Of a DNA stretch of 61,613 bases, positions 34,045-42,488 are shown in pieces; positions within the stretch are counted from its first letter, which is position 1; each line of letters starts with the position of its first letter. Position numbers and translations under genes: made by a program. Origin of the DNA: DASRFA01 sp035651755. Lineage in GTDB: Bacteria > Desulfobacterota > Binatia > UBA12015. The DNA lies in the NCBI GenBank assembly GCA_035651755.1, contig DASRFA010000034.1, forward strand, positions 1 to 61,613, read 5' to 3'. The notes below the pieces were generated by a model. That model ran no database searches and had not been told where the DNA came from. It saw only the letters and a list, made by a program, of their open reading frames with translations.

Positions 34045-35634
34045 GTGATAGGCGTCCCGCCGTTGCAGAGCGATCGTACGCCGTTCTCGCCGCCCGCGGC
34101 GTGGCCGATCCTGCCGGTCGCGGTCGCCGCGCATTTCTCCCTGGTCGCGCTCCGCGCGGCGGACGATCCGGCGCTCGCGGCTCGTCCCTGGCTCTCGGCG
34201 CTCTCGATCGCGCTCGCGTGTGCGGCCGCCGTCGCGATCGCGCGATCGAGAGGGCTCGCCGCGGTCGAGGCGGGCGCCGAATCCCGGCGCGCCGGCCGGC
34301 GTGCGCTCGCGGCGATCGCAGCGGCCCTCGTCGCGTCGCGCCTCGCGTGGGTCGCGCTCGTGCCGACCGCGCCGGTCTCGGACTTCCTCGGCTACCAGCG
34401 GATCGCCGAGATGGTCGCGGCCGGCGAGCCGATCGCGATGTGGTGGCCGATCGGCGCCGCGGTCGCGTCGTGGGGCTATCCGGTCGTGCTGGGGCTCGTC
34501 CTCCGCACGCTCGGGCTGACGGGCGCACCGATCCTCGCGCTCGAGCTCTGCAACGTCGCGCTCGGCGTCGCCGCGCTGCTCCTCGTGCACCGCGTCGCAT
34601 GGCGCGTCGCGGGCTCCGGCGCGGCCGCGCTGGTCGCGGCGGCGATCTTCGCGCTGTGGCCCGGACAGCTCTACTTGACGTCGGTCCTCGCGACCGAGCA
34701 CCTCGCGGTGCCGCTCGTGCTCACGGCGGTGCTGCTCCTCACCGAGCTGCTGGCACCGGCGTCCGCTCCGCGCGCGCTCGACGGCCGAACCGCAGTGCGG
34801 GCTGCGCTCTGCGGTCTGGCCGCGGCGGCGTGCATGGCGACGCGCTCCGCGCTCCTGTTCCTGCCGGTCGCTCTCGTGCTCGCGCTCTGGCGATGGCGAT
34901 CGTCCGCGACGCACGCGCTCGTGCTCGCAGCGATCGTCGTCGCGACGGCGGCCGGCGGAACGCTCGCCTGGCGCGCGAGCCTCCGCGCCGCGTATGGCGC
35001 CGCACCGCTCCCGGCCCTCTGGTGGACGGTCCTGACCGGCACCAACCTCGACTCGAGCGGCAGCTTCAGCTCCGACGACCGCGATCGCTTCTTCGGCCAT
35101 CGCTCCATCGCCGAGGCGGACGCGGACGCGCGTGCCGAGATCGCGTCGCGCCTGCGCTCGCAGCCGGCCGCGCTCGCGCGTCTCGCCTGGCAGAAGACGA
35201 TCCAGCTCTGGGCTGCCGACGACTACGCCTGGTTCTGGAGCACGGAGCGGTTCCGCGGCCCCGCGCCGGCGATCGACCGCGCCGCGCTCGCCTGGATTGC
35301 GCAGGTCGCGCATCTCGCCGTCCTCCTGCTCGCGATCGGCGGCTGCCTCGCCGTCGCGCGCGGCGTGTGGGTCGGTCGCCGCGCGCCCGCTCCGGACGTC
35401 GCGCTGCTGGTCATCGCCCTCGGCACGCTGACGCACGCGGTCGCCGAATCGCAGGCGCGCTACCACTTCGTCCTCGAGCCGTTCGCGATCGCGCTCGCCG
35501 CGCTCGGCGCGGCGGGCGTGCGCACGCGCGCGGTTGACATGGCGCCGACGGCGACGTCACCTGACCTCCGCACCGCCGAAGCCGCGCGCGCGTGCGCGCC
35601 GGCGCCGTCGACCGAGGAGGCAGAGAAGCGATGA
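34045..35634 (+). CDS. GT39-like membrane glycosyltransferase
   Basis: 529 residues from GTG 34045; the start is uncertain (TTG at 34063 is possible). About eleven to twelve membrane helices; the acidic first loop VPTAPVSDFLGYQRIAEMV fits the catalytic Asp of PMT/ArnT-type glycosyltransferases that use polyprenyl-phosphate sugars. The long loop with TNLDSSGSFSSDDRDRFFGH sits before a final set of helices. Likely adds a sugar to an exported lipid or protein. Its stop overlaps the GST start (ATGA). Confidence 0.8.
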   Translation: MIGVPPLQSDRTPFSPPAAWPILPVAVAAHFSLVALRAADDPALAARPWLSALSIALACAAAVAIARSRGLAAVEAGAESRRAGRRALAAIAAALVASRLAWVALVPTAPVSDFLGYQRIAEMVAAGEPIAMWWPIGAAVASWGYPVVLGLVLRTLGLTGAPILALELCNVALGVAALLLVHRVAWRVAGSGAAALVAAAIFALWPGQLYLTSVLATEHLAVPLVLTAVLLLTELLAPASAPRALDGRTAVRAALCGLAAAACMATRSALLFLPVALVLALWRWRSSATHALVLAAIVVATAAGGTLAWRASLRAAYGAAPLPALWWTVLTGTNLDSSGSFSSDDRDRFFGHRSIAEADADARAEIASRLRSQPAALARLAWQKTIQLWAADDYAWFWSTERFRGPAPAIDRAALAWIAQVAHLAVLLLAIGGCLAVARGVWVGRRAPAPDVALLVIALGTLTHAVAESQARYHFVLEPFAIALAALGAAGVRTRAVDMAPTATSPDLRTAEAARACAPAPSTEEAEKR

Positions 35635-36314
35635 TCGACCTCTACACCGCTCCCACGCCGAACGGGCACAAGGCCTCGATCACGCTCGAAGAGCTCGGCA
35701 TCCCGTACGAGGTCCACATCGTGAACCTCCTCGCCGGCGACCAGAAGAAGCCGGAGTTCCTGAAGATCAATCCGAACGGCCGGATCCCCGCGATCGTCGA
35801 CCGCGACGAGAACGAGTTCGCCATCTTCGAGTCGGGCGCCATCATGATCTACCTCGCGGAGAAGGCGGGGCGCCTCCTCCCGAGCGACCGCAAGGGTCGC
35901 TCGCTCGTCATCCAGTGGCTCATGTTCCAGATGGGCGGCATCGGCCCGATGATGGGGCAGGCGAACGTCTTCTACCGCTACTTCCCGGAGAAGATTCAGC
36001 CCGCGATCGAACGCTACCAGAACGAGTGCCGGAGGCTGTTCGAGGTCCTCGACGGCCGCCTCGCCGACCACGAGTGGCTCGCCGGCGACTACTCGATCGC
36101 CGACATCGCGAACTGGTCGTGGGTGCGAACCTACAAGTGGTCGGGCGTCGGGATCGACGGGCTCGACCACCTGCAGCGCTGGATGCGCCAGATGAGCGAG
36201 CGCCCCGCGTGCCGGAAGGGCGTCGACGTCCCGTTTCCGCTGCCGGCGATGGAGGACGACGCGAAGAGCGCGGAGGAGTTCGCGAAGGGCGCCCAGACGC
36301 TCCTCCAGCGCTGA
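35631..36314 (+). CDS. Glutathione S-transferase, YfcG/YghU-like
   Basis: 227 residues from ATG 35631, overlapping the upstream stop. The thioredoxin-fold start TAPTPNGHKASI, NPNGRIPAIVD (cis-Pro) and FESGAIMIYLAEKAGRLLP closely match the YfcG/Ure2p-type enzymes that reduce disulfides with glutathione. The C-terminal half is the alpha-helical GST domain. Coupling to a membrane glycosyltransferase may be chance operon fusion. Ends 24 bp from a second, convergent GST gene. Confidence 0.9.
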   Translation: MIDLYTAPTPNGHKASITLEELGIPYEVHIVNLLAGDQKKPEFLKINPNGRIPAIVDRDENEFAIFESGAIMIYLAEKAGRLLPSDRKGRSLVIQWLMFQMGGIGPMMGQANVFYRYFPEKIQPAIERYQNECRRLFEVLDGRLADHEWLAGDYSIADIANWSWVRTYKWSGVGIDGLDHLQRWMRQMSERPACRKGVDVPFPLPAMEDDAKSAEEFAKGAQTLLQR

Positions 36315-36338
36315 GCCGTCTCGGCCGCGCCGGCGCCC

Positions 36339-37286
36339 TCAGGCGCGGTCCACACGGAAGCCGAGGCGCGGGAAGTGCACCGCGAGCTCGCCCAGCGCTT
36401 CGTCGCGCCGCCGCACCGCGATCTCGTGCACGGACGAGAAGACGACCTCGCCGACGACCGGATCGAAGCCGTAGTCGTCCGGCATGACGGCGACCCGCAT
36501 CCCCGGCGCGATCCCGTTCGGCTCGTCCCCGGCCGCGCGCTCGGCGTCGCGACCGCCGGCGGGCGAGGGCGACGGCGTCGCGGCGCGCGCGACGGCGAGC
36601 GCCTCGGACGGCTCCATGTTGGACCGCCGACCTTCGCCCAGCGCCGCGACGCGCTCCATCCAGGCGGCGACGCGCGGGAACCGCTGGACCAGCGCCGCCT
36701 CGCGCGGAGCGACGCGCAGGAACCAGAGCGGGTGGTACGAGGCCGCGTCCGCGAGCGAGAACCCGCGCCCGAGGAGCCAGGGGCGCCCGTCGTCGAGCTC
36801 GGCCGCGATCACGTCGAGCGCCGCGCGCAGCTGCTCGCGCGCGTACGGCGCGAGCTTCGGGATCTCGGAGAAGTCGCGCCCCGGCATCATCTTCGAGCGG
36901 TCTTCCATGAAGGCCTTCGGGACGTGCTCGCCGATCTCCGCGAAGACGACGCTCACGACCGCCGCGAAGAGCACGCGATCGGCCCACAGGTTCCAGACGT
37001 GGCAGGTGCCCTCGGACGCCCCGGGATGGATCGTGGGGGACGGGTGCAGCCTTTCGAGCACGCGGGCGATGAGCTGCGAATCGCAGTAGACGTCGGCGCC
37101 GATCTGGAGCACGGGGATGCGGCGATAGCCTCCCGTGAGCGGCACGAGGTCCGGCTTCGGCATGATGCTCGGCTGCTCGACCGCGCGCCACGCGAGTCCC
37201 TTGTGAGCGAGGATCTTCCGGATCTTCTCGGAGAAGGGCGAGCTGTCGTACTGATGGAGGATCAGGTCGCCGCCGTCGCCCGTCAT
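36339..37286 (-). CDS. Glutathione S-transferase with C-terminal extension
   Basis: 315 residues from ATG 37286, overlapping the CHAD stop by 4 bp. N-terminal GST fold (LILHQYDSSPFSEKIRKILA, GYRRIPVLQIGADVYCDSQL) and helical part up to about residue 215. Then a linker rich in Ala/Pro, and a separate ~60-residue piece GIAPGMRVAVMPDDYGFDP to GFRVDRA. The extension resembles a small beta-barrel of unknown role. Unlike the YfcG-like neighbour it keeps SPFSEK, typical of GSTs close to dichloromethane/omega-type. Confidence 0.8.
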   Translation of the reverse strand: MTGDGGDLILHQYDSSPFSEKIRKILAHKGLAWRAVEQPSIMPKPDLVPLTGGYRRIPVLQIGADVYCDSQLIARVLERLHPSPTIHPGASEGTCHVWNLWADRVLFAAVVSVVFAEIGEHVPKAFMEDRSKMMPGRDFSEIPKLAPYAREQLRAALDVIAAELDDGRPWLLGRGFSLADAASYHPLWFLRVAPREAALVQRFPRVAAWMERVAALGEGRRSNMEPSEALAVARAATPSPSPAGGRDAERAAGDEPNGIAPGMRVAVMPDDYGFDPVVGEVVFSSVHEIAVRRRDEALGELAVHFPRLGFRVDRA

Positions 37287-38440
37287 CGCGATGTCTCCGC
37301 GGCGGCGGCAGCGGCCGCCGTTCCCGTCGACGCTCCGGCCGCGGCGAGCGCGCTCGCGACCTCGCCCGCGAAGTCGCGCTCGCGGAGCGACGCGATCGCC
37401 GCGCGCACCGCGCGCTCCTCGCGCGCGAGCGCGCGCCGGCGAAGCGACCGGAAGCGTCGCAGCTCGCTCGCGAGCAGCTTCCGATCGCGCTCGGCCGAGC
37501 GCGCGATCATCGCCCGAAGCGCCTCGTCGAGGACGCTGTCGTCGTGGAAGTCGCCGAGCCGGTCCTGCAGGCCCTTCAGGTCCTTCACGAGGCGCGTCCC
37601 GGCCGCGCCGAGCGTCGGCGCGAGGATCTCGAGCAGGTAGCGGAGCTTCTTCGCCGCGATCCGGACCTGGTGGATCTCCTCCGCGGCCTCGGGCGCGCCG
37701 ATCGCCGCGGGGATCTCGCGGTCCACGATCGCGCTCACGGCTCCGAGGACGTCGGTCGCGGCGATCGCGACGAGCTGCGCGACGTCCGCGCTCGCGGGCG
37801 CGTGCCCGGCCGTCGCGGTCGCCGCCGCCGCGTGGCCGCCGCCGTTCGCCGCGCCGTTCGGGAGAGGCGGATGGCCGCCTGCCGTCGCGCCGTTCGCGCG
37901 AGACGCGGCGGGCGAGGCGGCCTCGCGCGGCGCGCCGGCGGCCTCGAGGTGGCTCGCGAGCCGTCGCAGGCGGTGATCGAGCCGGTCGAGATCGACCTTC
38001 GCGAAGCGCGCCATCATGCGGGCACGCGCGCGCCGCCGACGCCGCTCGAGACGCGCGTCGAGCGCTTCGAGCGCGAGCGCGCGCTCCGGCCGGGAGCGGC
38101 GCGCGAGGCCGGCGATCCGAAGCCGCATGACGTCGAGCTCGCGCACGCGCCCGAGAGCGCGCGTCACCTCGCGCACGCCAGCTTCGACGCGCCGCAGCTC
38201 GCCGGCGTCGCACCAGGGCGCGAACGTCTGCAGGCAGGCGCGCAGGCGACGAGACGCGACGCGCATGTCGTGCACGCCCTCGGGATCGCGCCCGTCGAGC
38301 GCGGAGCCCAGGTTTTCCGCGAGGAGGCGCCGCTGGTCGTCGACCACCTCGGCGGCGCGGCGCCCGATCGTGCCGGGTGCCAGCGACGCCCCGCCGTCCA
38401 CGGCCGCCGCCCGGCCGCCTCTCTCCGCCGCATGCGCCAT
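37283..38440 (-). CDS. CHAD-domain protein
   Basis: 385 residues from ATG 38440, preceded by GAGGAG. Two helical halves, each with a conserved HxxRxxxKKLRY-type strip: EGVHDMRVASRRLRACLQTF (N half) and EEIHQVRIAAKKLRYLLEIL (C half). Between them lies a ~60-residue Ala/Gly/His-rich linker. CHAD domains bind polyphosphate, and many sit next to CYTH triphosphatases, but none is visible here. It is coupled by a 4-bp overlap to the GST at 36339. The His-rich linker might bind metals. Confidence 0.9.
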   Translation of the reverse strand: MAHAAERGGRAAAVDGGASLAPGTIGRRAAEVVDDQRRLLAENLGSALDGRDPEGVHDMRVASRRLRACLQTFAPWCDAGELRRVEAGVREVTRALGRVRELDVMRLRIAGLARRSRPERALALEALDARLERRRRRARARMMARFAKVDLDRLDHRLRRLASHLEAAGAPREAASPAASRANGATAGGHPPLPNGAANGGGHAAAATATAGHAPASADVAQLVAIAATDVLGAVSAIVDREIPAAIGAPEAAEEIHQVRIAAKKLRYLLEILAPTLGAAGTRLVKDLKGLQDRLGDFHDDSVLDEALRAMIARSAERDRKLLASELRRFRSLRRRALAREERAVRAAIASLRERDFAGEVASALAAAGASTGTAAAAAAAETSR

Positions 38441-38761
38441 CGCCTGCTCCTCGGCCTCTGTACCATGCGAAGGCGGGCGACGCGGAGCGGCGAGCATCGG
38501 TCGGCGCGCGACGCTCCGAGCGGGCCGAAATCGGCTGCGATTCGTCCAGTCGAACTCTTGCGATCGGCGGGTTCAGCGCGACAGCCGCATGCGGTTCATT
38601 CCGCCGCCTGTGCCATCTTTTTCGCAGTGCCGGACGGATTCCTCCCTGGCCCGCGAAGACATGAATTTGCTCCGACTCCATGCCCGCGTCCTTCGCCCGC
38701 TCGCCTCTGAAGCCGTGAGCGAGCCGGCGGCGCCGCGCGCGGCGATGGAGACGCCGGGACC
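38441..38761. other. Divergent promoter region
   Basis: 321 bp between the CHAD gene and the ABC transporter gene. No gene, palindrome or clear promoter consensus detected. Confidence 0.4.
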
Positions 38762-40624
38762 GTGAGCGACCGGACGGAGCAGGACGAGAGCGCCGTCCGG
38801 CGCGAGCTGCTCGCGGCCTTCTGGGACGCAGCCCTCGGCTTCTGGCGCAAGGCCTCGGGGTCGCACGCCTGGATGCTCACGGTCCTCGTGATCGGGATCA
38901 CGGTCGTGAACGTCGGCGTGCAGTACCGGATCAACGTCTGGCATCGCACGATGTTCGACGCGCTCGAGCGCAAGGACGCGAGCGCCGTGCTCGTGCAGTC
39001 GCTCATCTTCCTTCCGCTGATCGCGGCCAACGTCGCGCTCGCGGTGGCGGCGCTGCACGCGCGCATGACGACGCAGCGGAGCTGGCGCGCGTGGCTGAAC
39101 GGCCACGTGCTCGATCGCTGGCTCGCCGGCGGGCGCTACTACCAGCTGAACCTGGTCGCGGGCGACCACGAGAACCCGGAGTACCGCGTTGCCGAGGACC
39201 TCAGGGTCGCGTGCGACGCGCCCGTCGACTTCGCGGTCGGCCTGCTGTCGGCGAGCCTCTCCGCGATCACGTTCATCGGGGTGCTGTGGTTCATCGGCGG
39301 GCCGCTCACGATCCACCTCGGCGGCACCGCCGTCACCATCCCCGGCTTCCTCGTCGTCGCGGCCGTGCTGTACGCGGTCATCGCGAGCGGCTCCATGGTG
39401 ATGATCGGGCGGAGCTTCGTCGGCGTCTCCGAGAACAAGAACCAGGCGGAGGCCGAGTACCGCTACGCGCTCACGCGGCTGCGCGAGAACGGCGAGAGCA
39501 TCGCCCTTCTCGGAGGCGAGGACGAGGAGCGCGCCGGGCTCGACCGATCGTTCAAGGGCGTGCTCGAGGCGTGGCGGCACGTCCTGCGGCAGTGGATGAA
39601 GACGCAGGTCGTATCGCAGACGAGCGCGGCTTTCGTGCCGGTCGTGCCGCTCATCCTGTGCGCTCCCAAGTACGTCGCGGGGGGCATGAGCCTCGGCGAG
39701 GTCATGCAGGCGGCATCCGCCTTCGTCACGGTCCAGGTCGCGTTCAACTGGCTCGTCGACAACTACCCGCGGCTCGCCGACTGGACTGCGTCCGCGCGCC
39801 GTCTCGCGTCGCTGCTCGTGTCGCTCGACCGGCTGGAGCGCGCCGACGTCGAGGACGGGACGAACCGCATCGCGCGCGGCGAGTGCCGCGACGGCGCCGC
39901 CCTCGACCTACGCGGCCTGTCGGTCACCCTGAACGACGGCAGCGCGGTCGTGAGCGACGCGGAGGCGGAGATCGGGCCCGGCGAGAAGGTGCTCGTCGTC
40001 GGCGAGTCGGGCGCGGGCAAGAGCACGCTCGTGCGCGCGATCTCGGGACTCTGGCCGTGGGGGCAGGGCGAGATCCGGGTGCGGTCGAACGCCCGCGTCT
40101 CGCTCATGCCGCAGCGCCCGTACGTCCCGCTCGGAACGCTGCGCCGCGCCGCGACGTATCCGACGCCGCCGGAGGAGGTCGACGAGGAGCTCGTCCGAAA
40201 GACGCTCGCCGACGTCGGCCTCGACCACTTCGTCGATCGCCTCGACGAGGAGGGCACGCGCTGGGAGGACATCCTCTCGGGCGGCGAGAAGCAGCGCCTG
40301 GCGTTCGCGCGCATCCTCATCCATCGCCCCGACATCGTCGTGATGGACGAGGCGACCGCGGCGCTCGACCCGCCGACCCAGGAGCGCATGATGAACCTCG
40401 TCCTCGAGCGGCTTCCCGAGTCGACCGTCATCAGCGTCGGCCACCGCGCCGAGCTCGAGGCGTTCCACACGCGGAAGCTCGTGCTCGAGTACCACGCCGA
40501 CGGCGCGCGCCTCGTGCGCGACGAGACGATCCGCCCGGCGTTCCGGCGCTCGGCGCGCGTGCTCTCGGCGCTGCTCGGCCGCGAGCCGCGTCCACGCCGG
40601 GCCGCGACGCCGGCATCCGCCTAG
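38762..40624 (+). CDS. SbmA/BacA-type ABC transporter, permease fused to ATPase
   Basis: 620 residues from GTG 38762. Residues ~30-350 carry the SbmA/BacA permease (YRINVWHRTMFDALE, AGDHENPEYRVAEDLR). The ATPase has Walker A GESGAGKST (414-422), a Q-loop in MPQRPY, signature LSGGEKQR (505-512), Walker B with VVMDEA, and the switch His in SVGHR. The YddA/BacA group imports or exports peptides, antibiotics or long-chain lipids such as very-long-chain fatty acids. Operon partner unclear: ends 8 bp from the convergent ManC gene. Confidence 0.9.
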   Translation: MSDRTEQDESAVRRELLAAFWDAALGFWRKASGSHAWMLTVLVIGITVVNVGVQYRINVWHRTMFDALERKDASAVLVQSLIFLPLIAANVALAVAALHARMTTQRSWRAWLNGHVLDRWLAGGRYYQLNLVAGDHENPEYRVAEDLRVACDAPVDFAVGLLSASLSAITFIGVLWFIGGPLTIHLGGTAVTIPGFLVVAAVLYAVIASGSMVMIGRSFVGVSENKNQAEAEYRYALTRLRENGESIALLGGEDEERAGLDRSFKGVLEAWRHVLRQWMKTQVVSQTSAAFVPVVPLILCAPKYVAGGMSLGEVMQAASAFVTVQVAFNWLVDNYPRLADWTASARRLASLLVSLDRLERADVEDGTNRIARGECRDGAALDLRGLSVTLNDGSAVVSDAEAEIGPGEKVLVVGESGAGKSTLVRAISGLWPWGQGEIRVRSNARVSLMPQRPYVPLGTLRRAATYPTPPEEVDEELVRKTLADVGLDHFVDRLDEEGTRWEDILSGGEKQRLAFARILIHRPDIVVMDEATAALDPPTQERMMNLVLERLPESTVISVGHRAELEAFHTRKLVLEYHADGARLVRDETIRPAFRRSARVLSALLGREPRPRRAATPASA

Positions 40625-40632
40625 GAGTCGCG

Positions 40633-41817
40633 TCAGGTGAGGCGATCGCGCCCGCGGGCGCGGATCTCCGCGACGGCGCGCCGCACGTCCTGCGCGCGCT
40701 CCTTCGAGCACACGAGCACGCCGTCGGGCGTCGTCACGACGATCAGGCCCTCGACCCCGATCGCGGCGACCGCCATCTCTTCGCCGCCGTCGTTGTAGAC
40801 GACGCAGTCGCGCGCGCCGAGGAGGACGGCGTCGCCCTCGACGACGTTGCCGTCGCGATCGGCCGGGCGGCTCCGCGCCAGCGCGTCCCACGCGCCCACG
40901 TCGTCCCACGGGAAGGTCGCCGGCACGACGTGGACGTTCGTCGCGCGCTCCATGAGGCCGACGTCGATCGGGACGTCGGCGAGGGCTTCGAAGATCGCGC
41001 GCAGGTCGGACGGCCGCGCATCGCCGGCGCGGAGCGCGGCGCGCATTCCATCGGTCGCGCGCGCGAGCTCCGGCATGTGACGAGCGAGGCCTTCGAGGAA
41101 CGACGTGGCGCGCCAGAAGAACATGCCGCTGTTCCAGTAGTGCCGCCCCGAGCGCGCCCACTCCGCGGCCGTCGCGGCGTCGGGCTTCTCGCGAAAGCGC
41201 GCGACCGGCAGCACGCGGAGGTCGTCGGGATCGATCCCGAACGCGGGCGACGTGGGGACCGGGTGCTCGGGAGCCCACTCCGAGCCTTCACCGCGCTCGC
41301 CGGTCGCGCCAGCCGCCTCGGCATCGGCGGCGACCTCGATGTAGCCGTACCCGGTCTCCGGCCGCGTCGGCATTACGCCGATCGTGACGAGCACGTCGTT
41401 TCCCTCGGCGAACGACAGCGCCGCGTCCACCGTCGCGCGGAAGCGCTCCGGCTCGCCGATGCGGTGGTCCGCGGTCAGGACCGCGATCGACACGTCGTCG
41501 ATCGGGCCGCGCCGCTCGGCGACGTGCGCCGCCGCGAGCGCGAGGCACGCGGCCGTGTTCCGCTTCGCGGGCTCCGCGATCAGGTTGTCGCGCGGCAGGT
41601 CGGGAACGGCGGCCGCGATCGCGCCGCCGAGTGCCTCGCTGGTCGCGACCAGGACGTTTTCCCGCGGGATGAGCGGCGCGATGCGGTCGATCGCCTCGGC
41701 GATCATCGACCGCTCTGGATCGGTCAGGCGGAGGAGCTGCTTCGGCCGAAGGCGCCGGCTGACGGGCCAGAAGCGCTCGCCGGCGCCCCCCGCCATGATG
41801 ACCGCGAACCGCCGCAT
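40633..41817 (-). CDS. manC: Mannose-1-phosphate guanylyltransferase
   Basis: 394 residues from ATG 41817. Pyrophosphorylase signature MAGGAGERFWPVSR with PKQ (25-27), followed by TADHRIGEPERFR and TRPETGYGYIEVA. Later NSGMFFWRATSFLEG and DDVGAWDALAR match GDP-mannose pyrophosphorylases. It makes GDP-mannose from GTP and mannose-1-phosphate. The bifunctional isomerase domain is absent. The nearby GH38 alpha-mannosidase suggests mannose metabolism in this neighbourhood, but the genes are on separate transcripts. Confidence 0.93.
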   Translation of the reverse strand: MRRFAVIMAGGAGERFWPVSRRLRPKQLLRLTDPERSMIAEAIDRIAPLIPRENVLVATSEALGGAIAAAVPDLPRDNLIAEPAKRNTAACLALAAAHVAERRGPIDDVSIAVLTADHRIGEPERFRATVDAALSFAEGNDVLVTIGVMPTRPETGYGYIEVAADAEAAGATGERGEGSEWAPEHPVPTSPAFGIDPDDLRVLPVARFREKPDAATAAEWARSGRHYWNSGMFFWRATSFLEGLARHMPELARATDGMRAALRAGDARPSDLRAIFEALADVPIDVGLMERATNVHVVPATFPWDDVGAWDALARSRPADRDGNVVEGDAVLLGARDCVVYNDGGEEMAVAAIGVEGLIVVTTPDGVLVCSKERAQDVRRAVAEIRARGRDRLT

Positions 41818-41921
41818 GTGTCGTCGTGCCGTCCCTTCCCCCGGCCGCGCCGGCTGCGATGCCGATAGCACGCGGATCTCTATTTGACAGCCCCGGCGGG
41901 CGGTGGCAGCAGACGGCGGCC

Positions 41922-42482
41922 ATGTCGCGATCGCGAGTCTCCGAGCGCGCGCGGCGCGCCGCGGTGGCGCGCGCCTCGCAGCAGCGACTCGTCGTCGCCG
42001 TCCTCATGGCGGTCGTCTTCGGAGCGCTCGGCTGCGTCGACGCGCGCGCGGGCGACCTGCGCGGCAAGGTGACGCGCGTCCGCGACGGCGACACGATCGA
42101 GATTCGCCGGGGCGGCGAGACGATCCGCGTCCGCGTCTCCGGCATCGACTGCCCCGAGCGCGGGCAGCCCTGGTCGGCGAAGGCGAAGCAGGCGACCGCC
42201 GACCTCGTCGGGAACCGCGAGGTGGTCGTGCGCGTGCACGATCACGACGTCTACGGGCGCACCGTCGGCGAGGTCCTTCTGCCCGACGGCCGAAACCTCG
42301 GCGAGGAGCTCGTCCGCCAGGGCCTCGCCTGGCACTACCGCCACTACTCGAACGACCCGACGCTCGCGCGCCTCGAGGCGGAAGCGCGCGCCGCGCACCG
42401 CGGCCTCTGGATCGACCCGCACCCGACGCCGCCGTGGGAGTACCGCCACCACGGCGGGGGCGCGACGCCGGCCACGTCGTGA
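41922..42482 (+). CDS. Exported thermonuclease-like (SNase) protein
   Basis: 186 residues from ATG 41922. An N-terminal anchor or signal peptide ends near GCVDARAGD. Catalytic pattern VRDGDTIEIRRGG, RVSGIDCPERGQPW and YGRTVGEVLLPDGRNLGEEL matches the staphylococcal nuclease fold with its Asp, Arg and Glu residues. The end AEARAAHRGLWIDPHP is also typical. Degrades nucleic acids outside the cytoplasm, probably scavenging. Starts 104 bp from the divergent manC. Confidence 0.9.
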   Translation: MSRSRVSERARRAAVARASQQRLVVAVLMAVVFGALGCVDARAGDLRGKVTRVRDGDTIEIRRGGETIRVRVSGIDCPERGQPWSAKAKQATADLVGNREVVVRVHDHDVYGRTVGEVLLPDGRNLGEELVRQGLAWHYRHYSNDPTLARLEAEARAAHRGLWIDPHPTPPWEYRHHGGGATPATS

Positions 42483-42488
42483 ACCGCT

